DNA of 64,000 nt, taken from contig JACPVR010000022.1 of the NCBI GenBank assembly GCA_016197405.1, forward strand, positions 1-64,000, written 5' to 3'. Positions 41,801 through 49,863 of this stretch are shown here, in pieces. The position numbers and the translations under genes were made by a program. Within the stretch, counting starts at the first letter, position 1, and each line of letters begins with the position of its first letter. The notes beneath the pieces are model-generated. The model was not told the DNA's origin, did no database searches, and saw only the letters and a list, made by a program, of their open reading frames with translations. This DNA is from Mycobacterium sp. (GTDB lineage Bacteria; Actinomycetota; Actinomycetes; Mycobacteriales; Mycobacteriaceae).

Positions 41801-43037
41801 GCACGGCGTGTTCGGCGGCGCGGTTGGCCTGTTTGGTGTCGATGAACGATACGTCCTTGCCGGTGTAGATCGGGTTCATGTCCCGGGTCTGCGGTGACGG
41901 CGCGACACCGCGGTCGTCGAGTTCGGCACGGACCGCGGCGAAGAACTCCCTGGGCAGCGCGCAGACGAACCGGGGCCAGGTGTAGCGGCTGTTCCAGTCC
42001 CGGTGAATATCGGTGACCCACTTGTTCGGCGGCGTGTAATCGGTGCCCACCGGCAGCAGGACGTTGCGCGTCGCGCTCACCTTCTTCAACCCGGTGAACA
42101 GTTCGTAGGTGGCGGCTTCGGCTTCGGCCAGGGTCGCCGCCGAGTCCATCCACCACCCGGCCGAATAATGCGCGGGCATGTAATGCGTCAGCAGGCCGGC
42201 GCCGGACGGGGCGATCCACTCGAATTCACTGGCGAACTGCATCCGGGTCGGGTCACCGTCGTCGGCCATGGGACCCCACTGGTGGTGCGGGCCGCGGGCC
42301 CACGAACTCGACGTCAGTCCGGCGGCGGCGGCCATGCCGGGGAACTGCGGGTCGTGGCCGAAGACGTCGAGCTGCCAGGCGGTCGCCGGCTGCGCGCCCA
42401 TGACACTGCGCTGGAATCCGATGCCCGCCACGAAGTTCCGGATGGCGGTCTCCGGGCTGGTCAGGTTGGTGTTCGGTTCGTTGTAGGTGCCACCCATGAT
42501 CTCCACCTGGCCGTCGGCGAAGAACCGGCGCAGGTCGTCGCGGTCCTGCGGGCAGGTGTCCCAGAACGGTTTGAGGTAGTCGACCTCGGCGAGGACGAAT
42601 TTGTAGTCCGGGTCGCGGCGGGCCATCTCCAGGTGGGCGTGCACCAGGTCGAAACCGTTGGTCTGGCGTGCGCGCCCGGGCGGGTCCTCGGTCCATTCGC
42701 TGGTATAGGCGGCCTGGGTGTTCCACCACACCGGGTCGTAGTGGAAATGGCTGACCATGTGCATCGTCCAGCCGGGCTCGGCGTCGACGAAGGTGAAGTC
42801 GACAGCGTCGTCACCGACGGTAGCCGTGGCGGCGCGCCGGCGTCCCGGTTGCGGATCGGTGACCGCTACGGCCACCTCCACGAAGCCGTCGCCGGGTGTC
42901 GCGCCGACGGTGCGCAGTCCGGTGCCGGTGACGTCTACCGCCGAAGCACCGAGGCCGCCGGTGTGGGCAACCCGCACGATCTGGTGCGGCGCATCGGCCG
43001 GCCCGGTGAAGAGCTCGGTCGACTCCGCCGTCAGCAC
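38892..43037 (-). CDS. GH38 alpha-mannosidase (Rv0648-like)
   Basis: 1381 residues from a GTG at 43037. After about 90 residues of beta-rich N-terminal domain comes the GH38 catalytic domain: HMVSHFHYDPVWW with zinc ligands in HFHYD (His97, His99/Asp101) and WQLDVFGHD with nucleophile Asp224. The three-helix domain and large beta-sandwich domains follow, and the C-terminus is extended (about 1100-1381) with immunoglobulin-like beta segments. No signal peptide is apparent, so cytosolic trimming of mannose-containing glycans or lipoglycan fragments is likely. The start is uncertain because a shorter form from near residue 92 would keep the whole catalytic domain. It overlaps the next gene by GTGA. 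Confidence 0.9.
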   Translation of the reverse strand: MLTAESTELFTGPADAPHQIVRVAHTGGLGASAVDVTGTGLRTVGATPGDGFVEVAVAVTDPQPGRRRAATATVGDDAVDFTFVDAEPGWTMHMVSHFHYDPVWWNTQAAYTSEWTEDPPGRARQTNGFDLVHAHLEMARRDPDYKFVLAEVDYLKPFWDTCPQDRDDLRRFFADGQVEIMGGTYNEPNTNLTSPETAIRNFVAGIGFQRSVMGAQPATAWQLDVFGHDPQFPGMAAAAGLTSSSWARGPHHQWGPMADDGDPTRMQFASEFEWIAPSGAGLLTHYMPAHYSAGWWMDSAATLAEAEAATYELFTGLKKVSATRNVLLPVGTDYTPPNKWVTDIHRDWNSRYTWPRFVCALPREFFAAVRAELDDRGVAPSPQTRDMNPIYTGKDVSFIDTKQANRAAEHAVLDAERFAVFAHLLTGAAYPEPALAKAWVQLAYGAHHDAITGSESDQVYLDLLTGWRDAWELGRVTRDAALRVLTGPADGKAVTVWNPLAHRRTDIVTVHLAEPVGPGVRVRDPDGAEVPVLVEDDGMTLTWLARAVPSLGWQTYRIDPGPAARGWDPITGTQITNAQYRIRVDPRRGGAVESLLRDGRELMAQGRVGNELAVYQEYPSHPKAGEGPWHLLPKGPVVVSSAAPAHVQAYRSAVGERLVVRGSIDGVLRYTQTLTLFDGVDRVDCRTVVDEFTGSDQLLRLRWPAPIAGAMPISEVGDAVIGRGFGLLHQPGSTESVDTAVHPWTLENPAYGWFGLSSAARIRLGEANIHALSVAEVVTPAEAESGPLARDLIVALVRAGVTATCSGADKPRYGHLDVDSNLPDTRIAIGGPDRNSFTAAVLAAADPGYGAELRRQLDTDGVARLFVPAAAALADEWLPDADLRPVRALPVLIIAGSDDTALHTAVAAVTADLADAEIAVSQSVPGPAAGFEARTVAVFNRGVPSFAVESDGTLHTSLMRSCSGWPSGVWTTHDARRAPDGSHFQLQHWTHTFDYALGAGDGDWRCADIPARSAEFSRPLQAVTGEHRGRALSGSLLTLEGAGVHLDALKMAGNPTAHGSARPVSGAVALRIVEQHGTAKTVTAQSDLGSVRLIAKTDLLEGNPRPIEALDLHGFEIATVLAEIRTAPDGADDCALAPVAEAAQPLYARYWLHNSGPAPLGGLPAVVHLHPPRLAGTGTVAALRLTVAGDCTDTALSGHVELRCPAGWSTTPAALPFTLDTGGHAEADLTVTMPADVEPGLYPVRAQLTLSGPEVPTAWRQTVEDVCLVTVGSPAAQVLRLISGPDEVVLRPGRTATLSVTVGTDARADLAAEAHLISPWGTWEWIGPAAAGAVLPAQGQAELTFDVTPPPWTEPGLWWALIRVAAAGELLYTPAVRVVVQ

Positions 43038-43136
43038 CCCTTCATGTTTCCCGCCCCACCCCCGCGAGCGCGCGTGTTCCCGGCCGACACGCCGGGCTGA
43101 ATTCCGTTTCTGCGCACCCTCGCCGGCGGAAAAGAG

Positions 43137-44672
43137 CTATCCGAGTGGGCCGACGGCACCCTCGGCGGCGGCCACCATCGCTCCGCTGCCCGCCAGTTCC
43201 ACCGCGGCGGCGATCTCCGGGGCCAGGTAGCGGTCGGTTCCCGGCCCGTCGACGCGCTCGCGCAGCAGCGCGATGACGGCGGCGCTGGCCGGTGCCGGGG
43301 TCAACGGCCGGCGCATGTCGATACCGCGGGCCGCGGTGAGCACCTCGACCGCCAGCACCCGGGTCAGTCCGTCGATGGCGCGGCGCAGCTTGCGGGCCGC
43401 CGACCAGCCCATCGACACGTGGTCCTCCTGCATCGCCGAGGACGGTATGGAGTCGACGCTTGCCGGTGCCGCGAGCCGCTTGAGCTCGGAGACGATGCCG
43501 GCCTGGGTGTACTGCGCGATCATGTGGCCGCTGTCGACTCCCGGGTCGTCGGCCAGGAATGCGTTGAGCCCGTGGTTGCGTGCGACGTCCAGGAACCGGT
43601 CGGTGCGACGTTCGCTGATGCTGGCCAGGTCGGCGACGACGATGGCCAGGAAGTCGAGCACATAGGCCACCGGTGCGCCGTGGAAGTTGCCGTTGGATTC
43701 GACCCGGCCGTCCAGGGTGACGACGGGGTTGTCGATGACGCTCGCCAGTTCACGTCCGGCGACCAGCCGGGCATGCGCGGCGGTGTCGCGCGCGGCACCG
43801 GCCACCTGCGGTGCGCAACGCAGCGAGTACGCGTCCTGCACCAAGGCACAACCGGGCACCCGGTGACTGGCGACGATCGGCGAATCGGCAAGTAGCAGGC
43901 GCATATTCGCCGCCGAGGTGCCCTGCCCGGGATGCGGCCGCAGCTGCTGGAGTTCGTCGGCGAACACCCGGTCGGTGCCCAGTTGCCCCTCGACGCTCAT
44001 GGCGGCGGCGATATCGGCGAGCCGGAACAGGTTCTCCAGATCGGTCAGCGCCAGGACCAGCTGCCCCAGCATGCCGTCGGTGCCGTTGATGAGCGCCAGC
44101 CCCTCCTTCTCGGCGAAGGTGACCGGCGACAGACCGTGCGCGGCGAGCGCGTCGGCCGTCGCGACCAATGCGCCGTCGCGGGTGCGGACCTGCCCCTCAC
44201 CCATCACCGCCAGCGCGATATGCGCCAGCGGCGCGAGGTCGCCCGAGCAGCCGAGGCTGCCGTATTCGTAGACCACCGGCGTCAGCCCCGCCGACAGCAG
44301 ATCGGCATATGCCTGCGCGGTCTGCAATCGCACACCGGTGCGGCCGCTGGTCAACGTGGAGAGCCGCAGCAGCATCATCGCGCGAATCACCTCGCGCTCG
44401 ACCTCCGGTCCGGAACCGGCAGCGTGTGAACGAATCAAGCTGCGCTGCAACTGGGTTCGCATCTCGATCGGGATGTGCCGGGTGGCCAGGGCGCCGAATC
44501 CGGTGGAGACGCCGTAGACCGGCGTGGGGTCGGCGGCGAGCGCTTCGATACGCGCGCGACTGTCCTGGATCACGGCGGCGGCGTCGTCGGCGATCACAAC
44601 CGGTGCGTCACCGCGCGCGACCGCGATGACGTCGGCGAAGCTGACCGGACCGATACCGACGCTGACTGTCAT
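43137..44672 (-). CDS. hutH: Histidine ammonia-lyase
   Basis: 511 residues from the ATG at 44672. YGVSTGFG near residue 53 supplies the catalytic Tyr, and GSLGCSGDLAPLAHI contains the residue triad that cyclises to the MIO cofactor. Here it is Cys-Ser-Gly rather than Ala-Ser-Gly, as I recall from Streptomyces enzymes. QDAYSLRCAPQ and QEDHVSMG complete the active site. It converts histidine to urocanate and ammonia. It stands apart from the other hut genes across the regulator, with its own operator-like palindrome upstream. Confidence 0.96.
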   Translation of the reverse strand: MTVSVGIGPVSFADVIAVARGDAPVVIADDAAAVIQDSRARIEALAADPTPVYGVSTGFGALATRHIPIEMRTQLQRSLIRSHAAGSGPEVEREVIRAMMLLRLSTLTSGRTGVRLQTAQAYADLLSAGLTPVVYEYGSLGCSGDLAPLAHIALAVMGEGQVRTRDGALVATADALAAHGLSPVTFAEKEGLALINGTDGMLGQLVLALTDLENLFRLADIAAAMSVEGQLGTDRVFADELQQLRPHPGQGTSAANMRLLLADSPIVASHRVPGCALVQDAYSLRCAPQVAGAARDTAAHARLVAGRELASVIDNPVVTLDGRVESNGNFHGAPVAYVLDFLAIVVADLASISERRTDRFLDVARNHGLNAFLADDPGVDSGHMIAQYTQAGIVSELKRLAAPASVDSIPSSAMQEDHVSMGWSAARKLRRAIDGLTRVLAVEVLTAARGIDMRRPLTPAPASAAVIALLRERVDGPGTDRYLAPEIAAAVELAGSGAMVAAAEGAVGPLG

Positions 44673-44727
44673 GTGCTCAGACGTTAGAACCAATGCGACG
44701 ACGGGTGGTGGCACCGTCCGGCATTAC

Positions 44728-44745
44728 TGTCTCGGATCTCAGACA
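44728..44745. promoter_or_regulatory. Hut regulator operator upstream of hutH
   Basis: TGTCTCGGATCTCAGACA has 5-bp arms (TGTCT/AGACA) and shares TGTCTCGGAT with only one difference from the site at 45575. It lies 56-73 bp before the hutH ATG, between hutH and the IclR gene. Confidence 0.65.
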
Positions 44746-44766
44746 CCCCCTCCCCCGCGCGAGCGC

Positions 44767-45561
44767 TCAGAGGGGGGTGAACCAGCCGTCCGGGGCACGA
44801 CCCGACAGCGCCCAGGTCAGCTGTTGGGCGGCGGTGCGCACCGCACGCACCAACTCCTCGTGCGCGGAGCGGGCGTGCCCCTGGCGCCAGGTCACACTGA
44901 TCGCCGCGGCCGGCCGGCCGGCATGGTCGAAGGCGCACGCGGCCACCGACTGCAGACCCTCGGTGACCAGCCCGATCTCCTCGGCCCACTTCTGCTGCCG
45001 CTCGACGGTCAGCACCCGGCGCAGTTCGGGCAGGGTCGCCGGGCCGTGCCCGGTGCGGTCGACGAATCCGCGCGCCACCGGGAACAACGCGCGCACCTGC
45101 GCGGCCGGCAGGTGCGCCAGGATCGAGCGACCGCTGGCGGTCAGATGGGCGGGCAGCCGCACCCCGACGGCGGTGACCAGGGTGACCGGAATACGGGTCG
45201 CCGCCGGCTGCTCCTTGAGCAGGTACAGGATCTCGGCACCGTGCAGTACCCCGAGGTGCGCGGTCTCACCGACCTGTGCGGCCAGCCGTCCCAGCACCGG
45301 GCGGGCCAGCATCTCCAGCGGATCGTGACGCAGGTAGGCCGATCCCACCTCGAAAGCCGCCATCCCCAGGCCGTAGCTGCGCTGTTCGGGGTAGTGCACG
45401 ACGAATCCGCGCGCCACCAGCACGTCGAGCAGGTGATAGCTCGACGACCGTGGGATCTTCAGGTCCCGCGCGATGGCCGCGCCCGATACCGGCCCGGGTT
45501 TGCCTGCCAGATACAGCAGCAGATCGAGCGCGCGGCCCACCGCGGGAGAGGTACTCGACAT
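44767..45561 (-). CDS. IclR-family regulator of histidine utilisation
   Basis: 264 residues from the ATG at 45561, with GGAG 7 nt upstream (a GTG 6 nt earlier is possible). The N-terminal winged HTH (about 6-65, AVGRALDLLLYLAGKPGPVSG...SSSYHLLDVLVARG) precedes the IclR effector domain (about 80-250, with SGRSILAHLP and GLQSVAACAFDHAG). It lies between hutH and divergent hutU, both preceded by the same palindrome. It therefore probably controls both, with urocanate or histidine as likely effector. Confidence 0.88.
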   Translation of the reverse strand: MSSTSPAVGRALDLLLYLAGKPGPVSGAAIARDLKIPRSSSYHLLDVLVARGFVVHYPEQRSYGLGMAAFEVGSAYLRHDPLEMLARPVLGRLAAQVGETAHLGVLHGAEILYLLKEQPAATRIPVTLVTAVGVRLPAHLTASGRSILAHLPAAQVRALFPVARGFVDRTGHGPATLPELRRVLTVERQQKWAEEIGLVTEGLQSVAACAFDHAGRPAAAISVTWRQGHARSAHEELVRAVRTAAQQLTWALSGRAPDGWFTPL

Positions 45562-45574
45562 CGCCACACTCCAA

Positions 45575-45590
45575 GTCTCGGATACGAGAC
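45575..45590. promoter_or_regulatory. Hut regulator operator between iclR-type gene and hutU
   Basis: GTCTCGGATACGAGAC is a perfect palindrome with 6-bp arms around GATA, 14 bp upstream of the regulator's ATG and 55 bp upstream of hutU. A related copy precedes hutH. The proximity to the regulator start suggests autorepression. Confidence 0.7.
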
Positions 45591-45644
45591 GCTAGCCGCT
45601 GAAACCGTCTGGAGCAATGGTGCGCGGTCCGGTGTGCTTGGTGC

Positions 45645-47303
45645 ATGGCATCGACACGAACCGTTCGCGCCCCTCGCGGCAGCGAGCTCACCTGTAAAGG
45701 CTGGCAGCAGGAAGCCGCACTGCGGATGCTGATGAACAACCTCGATCCCGAGGTCGCCGAGCATCCCGAAGATCTCGTCGTCTACGGCGGCACCGGTCGC
45801 GCCGCCCGCAGCTGGGAGGCATTCGACGCGATCGTCGCCACCCTGCGCGAGCTGGAGGACGACGAAACCATGCTGGTGCAGTCCGGCAAGCCGGTCGGGG
45901 TGTTCCGCACCCACGTCTGGTCCCCGCGGGTGCTGATTGCGAACTCGAATCTGGTTGGCGATTGGGCGAACTGGGAGAAGTTCCGTGAGCTCGAAGCACT
46001 CGGGTTGACGATGTACGGCCAGATGACGGCGGGTTCGTGGATCTACATCGGCACCCAGGGCATCCTGCAGGGCACCTTCGAGACGTTCGGCGCCATCGCC
46101 CGGAAGCGTTTCGGCGGCACCCTGGCCGGCACCATAACCCTGACCGCCGGTCTGGGCGGGATGGGCGGCGCGCAGCCGCTGGCGGTCACCATGAACGACG
46201 GTGTGGCGATCTGTGTGGATTGCGACCCGACCCGCATCGAGCGCCGCATCGAGCAGCGCTATCTCGACACCAGGGCCGAGAGCATCGACCACGCCCTGCA
46301 GCTGGCCACCGATGCGCGGGATGCCAAGCGCCCGTTGTCGATCGGGTTGCTCGGAAACGCCGCCGAGGTGTTCCCCGAGCTGTTGGAGCGCACCGCGCCC
46401 ATCGATATCGTCACCGACCAGACCTCGGCCCATGACCCGCTGTCCTACCTGCCGATCGGCGTCGCCTTCGACGATATGAAGAAGATGGCCGACAAGGACC
46501 CCGGGTATTTCACCGAGCAGGCCGAGGCATCGATGGCCCGCCACGTCGCCGCCATGGTCGGTTTCATGGACCGCGGCGCCGAGGTCTTCGACTACGGCAA
46601 CTCCATCCGCGACGAGGCCCGCAAGGCCGGCTACGACCGCGCCTTCGACTTCCCCGGATTCGTCCCGGCCTATATCCGCCCGCAATTCGAGGAGGGCCTC
46701 GGCCCGTTCCGCTGGGTGGCGCTCTCCGGCGATCCGAAGGATATCGAGGCCACCGATCGCGCTGTGCTGGAACTGTTTCCGGACAACGCACATCTACGGC
46801 GGTGGATCACCATGGCGCAGGACAAGGTGGCCTATCAGGGCTTGCCGGCCCGCATCTGCTGGCTCGGCTACGGCGAACGGCACCTGGCCGGGCTGAAGTT
46901 CAACGAGATGGTGGCCAGCGGCGAGGTCTCGGCGCCCATAGTCATCGGCCGTGACCACCTGGACTCCGGATCGGTGGCCTCACCGTACCGCGAGACCGAG
47001 GCCATGGCCGACGGCTCCGATGCCATCGCGGACTGGCCGCTGCTGAATGCTTTGGTGAACACCGCATCCGGTGCCTCGTGGGTGTCGATCCACCACGGCG
47101 GCGGGGTAGGGATGGGACGCTCCATCCACGCCGGTCAGGTCACGGTCGCCGACGGCAGCGCGCTGGCGGCGGAAAAGCTGCAACGGGTGCTCACCAACGA
47201 TCCGGGTATGGGCGTCATCCGGCACGTCGACGCCGGCTATCAGCACGCCACCGAGGTCGCCGCGCAGCGTGGCGTGCGGATCCCGATGCAGGAGCACGCG
47301 TGA
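45645..47303 (+). CDS. hutU: Urocanate hydratase
   Basis: 552 residues, the usual size for urocanase. QSGKPVGVFRTH, the NAD-binding LTAGLGGMGGAQPLA and DQTSAHDPL with the catalytic region are all present. The tightly bound NAD acts as electrophile. It turns urocanate into imidazolonepropionate. It is the first gene of the four-gene hutU-M20-hutF-hutI operon and overlaps the next gene by GTGA. Confidence 0.98.
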   Translation: MASTRTVRAPRGSELTCKGWQQEAALRMLMNNLDPEVAEHPEDLVVYGGTGRAARSWEAFDAIVATLRELEDDETMLVQSGKPVGVFRTHVWSPRVLIANSNLVGDWANWEKFRELEALGLTMYGQMTAGSWIYIGTQGILQGTFETFGAIARKRFGGTLAGTITLTAGLGGMGGAQPLAVTMNDGVAICVDCDPTRIERRIEQRYLDTRAESIDHALQLATDARDAKRPLSIGLLGNAAEVFPELLERTAPIDIVTDQTSAHDPLSYLPIGVAFDDMKKMADKDPGYFTEQAEASMARHVAAMVGFMDRGAEVFDYGNSIRDEARKAGYDRAFDFPGFVPAYIRPQFEEGLGPFRWVALSGDPKDIEATDRAVLELFPDNAHLRRWITMAQDKVAYQGLPARICWLGYGERHLAGLKFNEMVASGEVSAPIVIGRDHLDSGSVASPYRETEAMADGSDAIADWPLLNALVNTASGASWVSIHHGGGVGMGRSIHAGQVTVADGSALAAEKLQRVLTNDPGMGVIRHVDAGYQHATEVAAQRGVRIPMQEHA

Positions 47304-48523
47304 GCTTCGATCACCTGTGGACCTCGATACTCGACGTCGGCCGTGACCCGAGTTCCGGCGGCTACCGCCGGTTCGCCTGGACCACAGCCGATCTCACGCT
47401 GCGCGAATGGTTCACCGGCGAGGCACACGCCCGCGGTATGACCGTGGACGAGGACCGCAACGGCAATGTCTGGGCCTGGTGGCTGCCGGCGGGCCACACC
47501 GGCGACCCGGCGCAAGCCTTCGTCACCGGTTCTCACCTGGACTCGGTTCCCGACGGCGGCGCCTTCGACGGACCGCTCGGCATCGTCGCGGCGTTCGCCG
47601 CGATCGATCAGTTGCGCGCCGACGGCATCAGACCTCGCGTCCCGGTGGCCGTCGTCGCTTTCTCCGACGAGGAGGGCGCCCGATTCGGGGTGGCCTGCGT
47701 CGGATCCCAACTGTCGACCGGCGCATTGCACCCTGACCGCGCGCTGTCGCTTCGCGATGGTGAGGGCACCACGCTGGCCGACGCCCTGACCGCGGCCGGT
47801 CGCAACCCCGCACACCTCGGACCCGATCCGGCACTGGCCGACAGGGTCGGCGTTTACGTCGAGCTGCACGTCGAGCAGGGTCGTGCACTGGACCTGGTCG
47901 ACAAGCCGGTGGCAGTCGCCTCGGCGATCTGGCCGCACGGCCGTTGGCTTTTCACCTTCCGCGGTGAGGCGAACCACGCCGGTGCCACTCGACTGGTCGA
48001 CCGTCGTGACCCCATGCTCACCTTCGCCACCTCGGTGCACAATGCCCGGATGCGCGCCGCGGCCCATCACGCCGTCGCGACGTTCGGCAAGGTGCGCGTC
48101 ACCCCCAACGGTGCCAACGCGATTCCGTCGCAGATCCTGGCTTGGCTGGATGCGCGCGCACCGGACGAGGCAACCCTGCGGGCACTGGTGGCCGATATCA
48201 GCGCCGACGCCGATATCACTGCCGGAACCGATCGGACCGCCGTCACCGTCGAGGCCGAATCCGTTTCCCCGGCCGTGCTCTTCCCCGACGCTCCGCGCGA
48301 ACGGATCCAGGGCGCACTGGCGGCCGAGTTCGGCGAGGTACCGGTGCTGCCGACGGCGGCCGGGCACGACGCCGGGGTGCTGTCCGAGCGGGTGCCGACG
48401 GCAATGTTGTTCGTGCGCAATCCGACCGGTGTCTCGCATTCACCCGACGAGTTCGCCGAAATGTCCGACTGCCTGCTGGGCGCGCGGGCACTGGCCCGGG
48501 TGATGGCGGACTGGGTCAGCTGA
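47300..48523 (+). CDS. M20-family amidohydrolase (allantoate-amidohydrolase-like), probable HutG substitute
   Basis: 407 residues from a GTG at 47300. Metal-site residues of the M20/carbamoylase family are His79/Asp81 (TGSHLDSV), Asp90, Glu124-Glu125 (SDEEGARF), His190 (ELHVEQG), then AGHDAGVL and a late SHSPDEF. The family hydrolyses allantoate, N-carbamoyl-beta-alanine or N-carbamoyl amino acids. In this operon hutF would yield N-formylglutamate and no classical HutG is present. The parsimonious role is therefore release of formate from N-formylglutamate. Coupled to hutU and hutF by overlapping codons. Allantoate as substrate is the alternative, though no purine genes are near. Confidence 0.85.
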   Translation: MSFDHLWTSILDVGRDPSSGGYRRFAWTTADLTLREWFTGEAHARGMTVDEDRNGNVWAWWLPAGHTGDPAQAFVTGSHLDSVPDGGAFDGPLGIVAAFAAIDQLRADGIRPRVPVAVVAFSDEEGARFGVACVGSQLSTGALHPDRALSLRDGEGTTLADALTAAGRNPAHLGPDPALADRVGVYVELHVEQGRALDLVDKPVAVASAIWPHGRWLFTFRGEANHAGATRLVDRRDPMLTFATSVHNARMRAAAHHAVATFGKVRVTPNGANAIPSQILAWLDARAPDEATLRALVADISADADITAGTDRTAVTVEAESVSPAVLFPDAPRERIQGALAAEFGEVPVLPTAAGHDAGVLSERVPTAMLFVRNPTGVSHSPDEFAEMSDCLLGARALARVMADWVS

Positions 48524-49863
48524 TGACGGCACAGCAGACCTGGTGGTGCGAGCACGCCTGGCTCGGTGACGACGCCGTTGCCGCGGGCGTGCGCATCGAC
48601 ATCGACGACGGTGTGATCACCGCGGTGCTGCCGGGCAGCGCACCCGTAGGCCGCACGCTGCGCGGACTGGTCGTTCCGGGGCTGGCCAACGCGCATTCGC
48701 ATGCCTTCCACCGGGCCCTGCGCTCACACACCCAACGCGACCGCGGAACGTTCTGGACCTGGCGCAAACTGATGTACGCCGTTGCCGGCCGGCTCACCCC
48801 GGACACCTATTACCAGCTGGCCCGCGCGGTGTACGCCGAGATGGCCCTGGCCGGTATCACCGCGGTCGGGGAATTCCACTACCTGCACCACGACGTCGGC
48901 GGCAGGCCCTATGGCGACCCGAACATCATGGGTCACAGCCTGATGCAGGCCGCCCACGATGCGGGTATCCGGTTGACGCTGCTGGACACCTGCTACCTGC
49001 GGGCCGGTATCGACGGCGCACCGCTGGCCGACGGGCCACAGCTGCGGTTCGGCGACGGTGACGTCCAGCGGTGGGCGCAGCGCGTCGACGACCTGAAACC
49101 AGGAACGGACGTATTGATAGGCGCGGCAGTGCATTCCGTGCGGGCGGTGCCGGCTGCCGATATGCCCGTCATCGCCCAATGGGCGGCACGGAACGACGCG
49201 CCGCTGCACATCCACTCCTCCGAGCAGACCACCGAGGTCGATCAGTGCCTGGCGGTGCACGGCTGCACACCGACCGCGGTGATGCGGGAGCACGGAGTCC
49301 TGGGCGAGCGCACCACCGCGGTACACGCCACCCATCTGACCGAGCGCGATATCGCCGATCTGCGCGATACCGCAACCGGTGTCTGCTTCTGCCCGACCAC
49401 CGAACGCGACCTCGGTGACGGTGTCGGTCCGGCGCCGGCCCTGATCGACGGGCCGGGGCCGTTCAGCCTGGGCTCCGACAGCCACGCCGTCATCGATCTG
49501 CTCGAAGAGGCCAGGGCCGTCGAACTCGACGAGAGGCTGATGCGCCGGGAACGGGGGCTGCTGACGGCAGCCCGGCTGCTGCGCGCGGCGACCGCGGACG
49601 GGCATCGGGCACTGGGCTGGGCCGACGCCGGGGTGCTGCGCGTCGGGGCCCGCGCCGATCTGGTGGCTCTCGACCTGGAGTCGGTGCGGACCGCCGGCGG
49701 TGGTGCGACCGTCGAGAACGCGGTTTTCGCCTGCACCGCAGCGGATGTCACCGATGTCGTCGTCGGCGGACGGCAGGTGGTGGCCGACCGGCATCACCTG
49801 GACCTCCCCGATACCGGACGGGTTCTGGCCGGGGCCGTCGCCGCTGTGCTGGAGGGCCGATGA
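48523..49863 (+). CDS. hutF: Formimidoylglutamate deiminase
   Basis: 446 residues from the ATG at 48523 (TGATG overlap). This is an amidohydrolase-superfamily enzyme: NAHSHAFHRAL (metal HxH), HIHSSEQ, VHATHLT and SLGSDSHAVIDL with the catalytic Asp. It removes the imino group of N-formimino-L-glutamate as ammonia, giving N-formylglutamate. The choice of HutF, not HutG-type formiminoglutamase, marks the five-step route. Confidence 0.95.
   Translation: MTAQQTWWCEHAWLGDDAVAAGVRIDIDDGVITAVLPGSAPVGRTLRGLVVPGLANAHSHAFHRALRSHTQRDRGTFWTWRKLMYAVAGRLTPDTYYQLARAVYAEMALAGITAVGEFHYLHHDVGGRPYGDPNIMGHSLMQAAHDAGIRLTLLDTCYLRAGIDGAPLADGPQLRFGDGDVQRWAQRVDDLKPGTDVLIGAAVHSVRAVPAADMPVIAQWAARNDAPLHIHSSEQTTEVDQCLAVHGCTPTAVMREHGVLGERTTAVHATHLTERDIADLRDTATGVCFCPTTERDLGDGVGPAPALIDGPGPFSLGSDSHAVIDLLEEARAVELDERLMRRERGLLTAARLLRAATADGHRALGWADAGVLRVGARADLVALDLESVRTAGGGATVENAVFACTAADVTDVVVGGRQVVADRHHLDLPDTGRVLAGAVAAVLEGR

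Noticed and set aside
44240..44290. hutH lacking the canonical Ala-Ser-Gly MIO triad, possibly inactive
   Set aside because: The motif reads GCSGDL; Cys-Ser-Gly is, as I recall, found in active Streptomyces histidine ammonia-lyases, so this is a normal actinobacterial variant.
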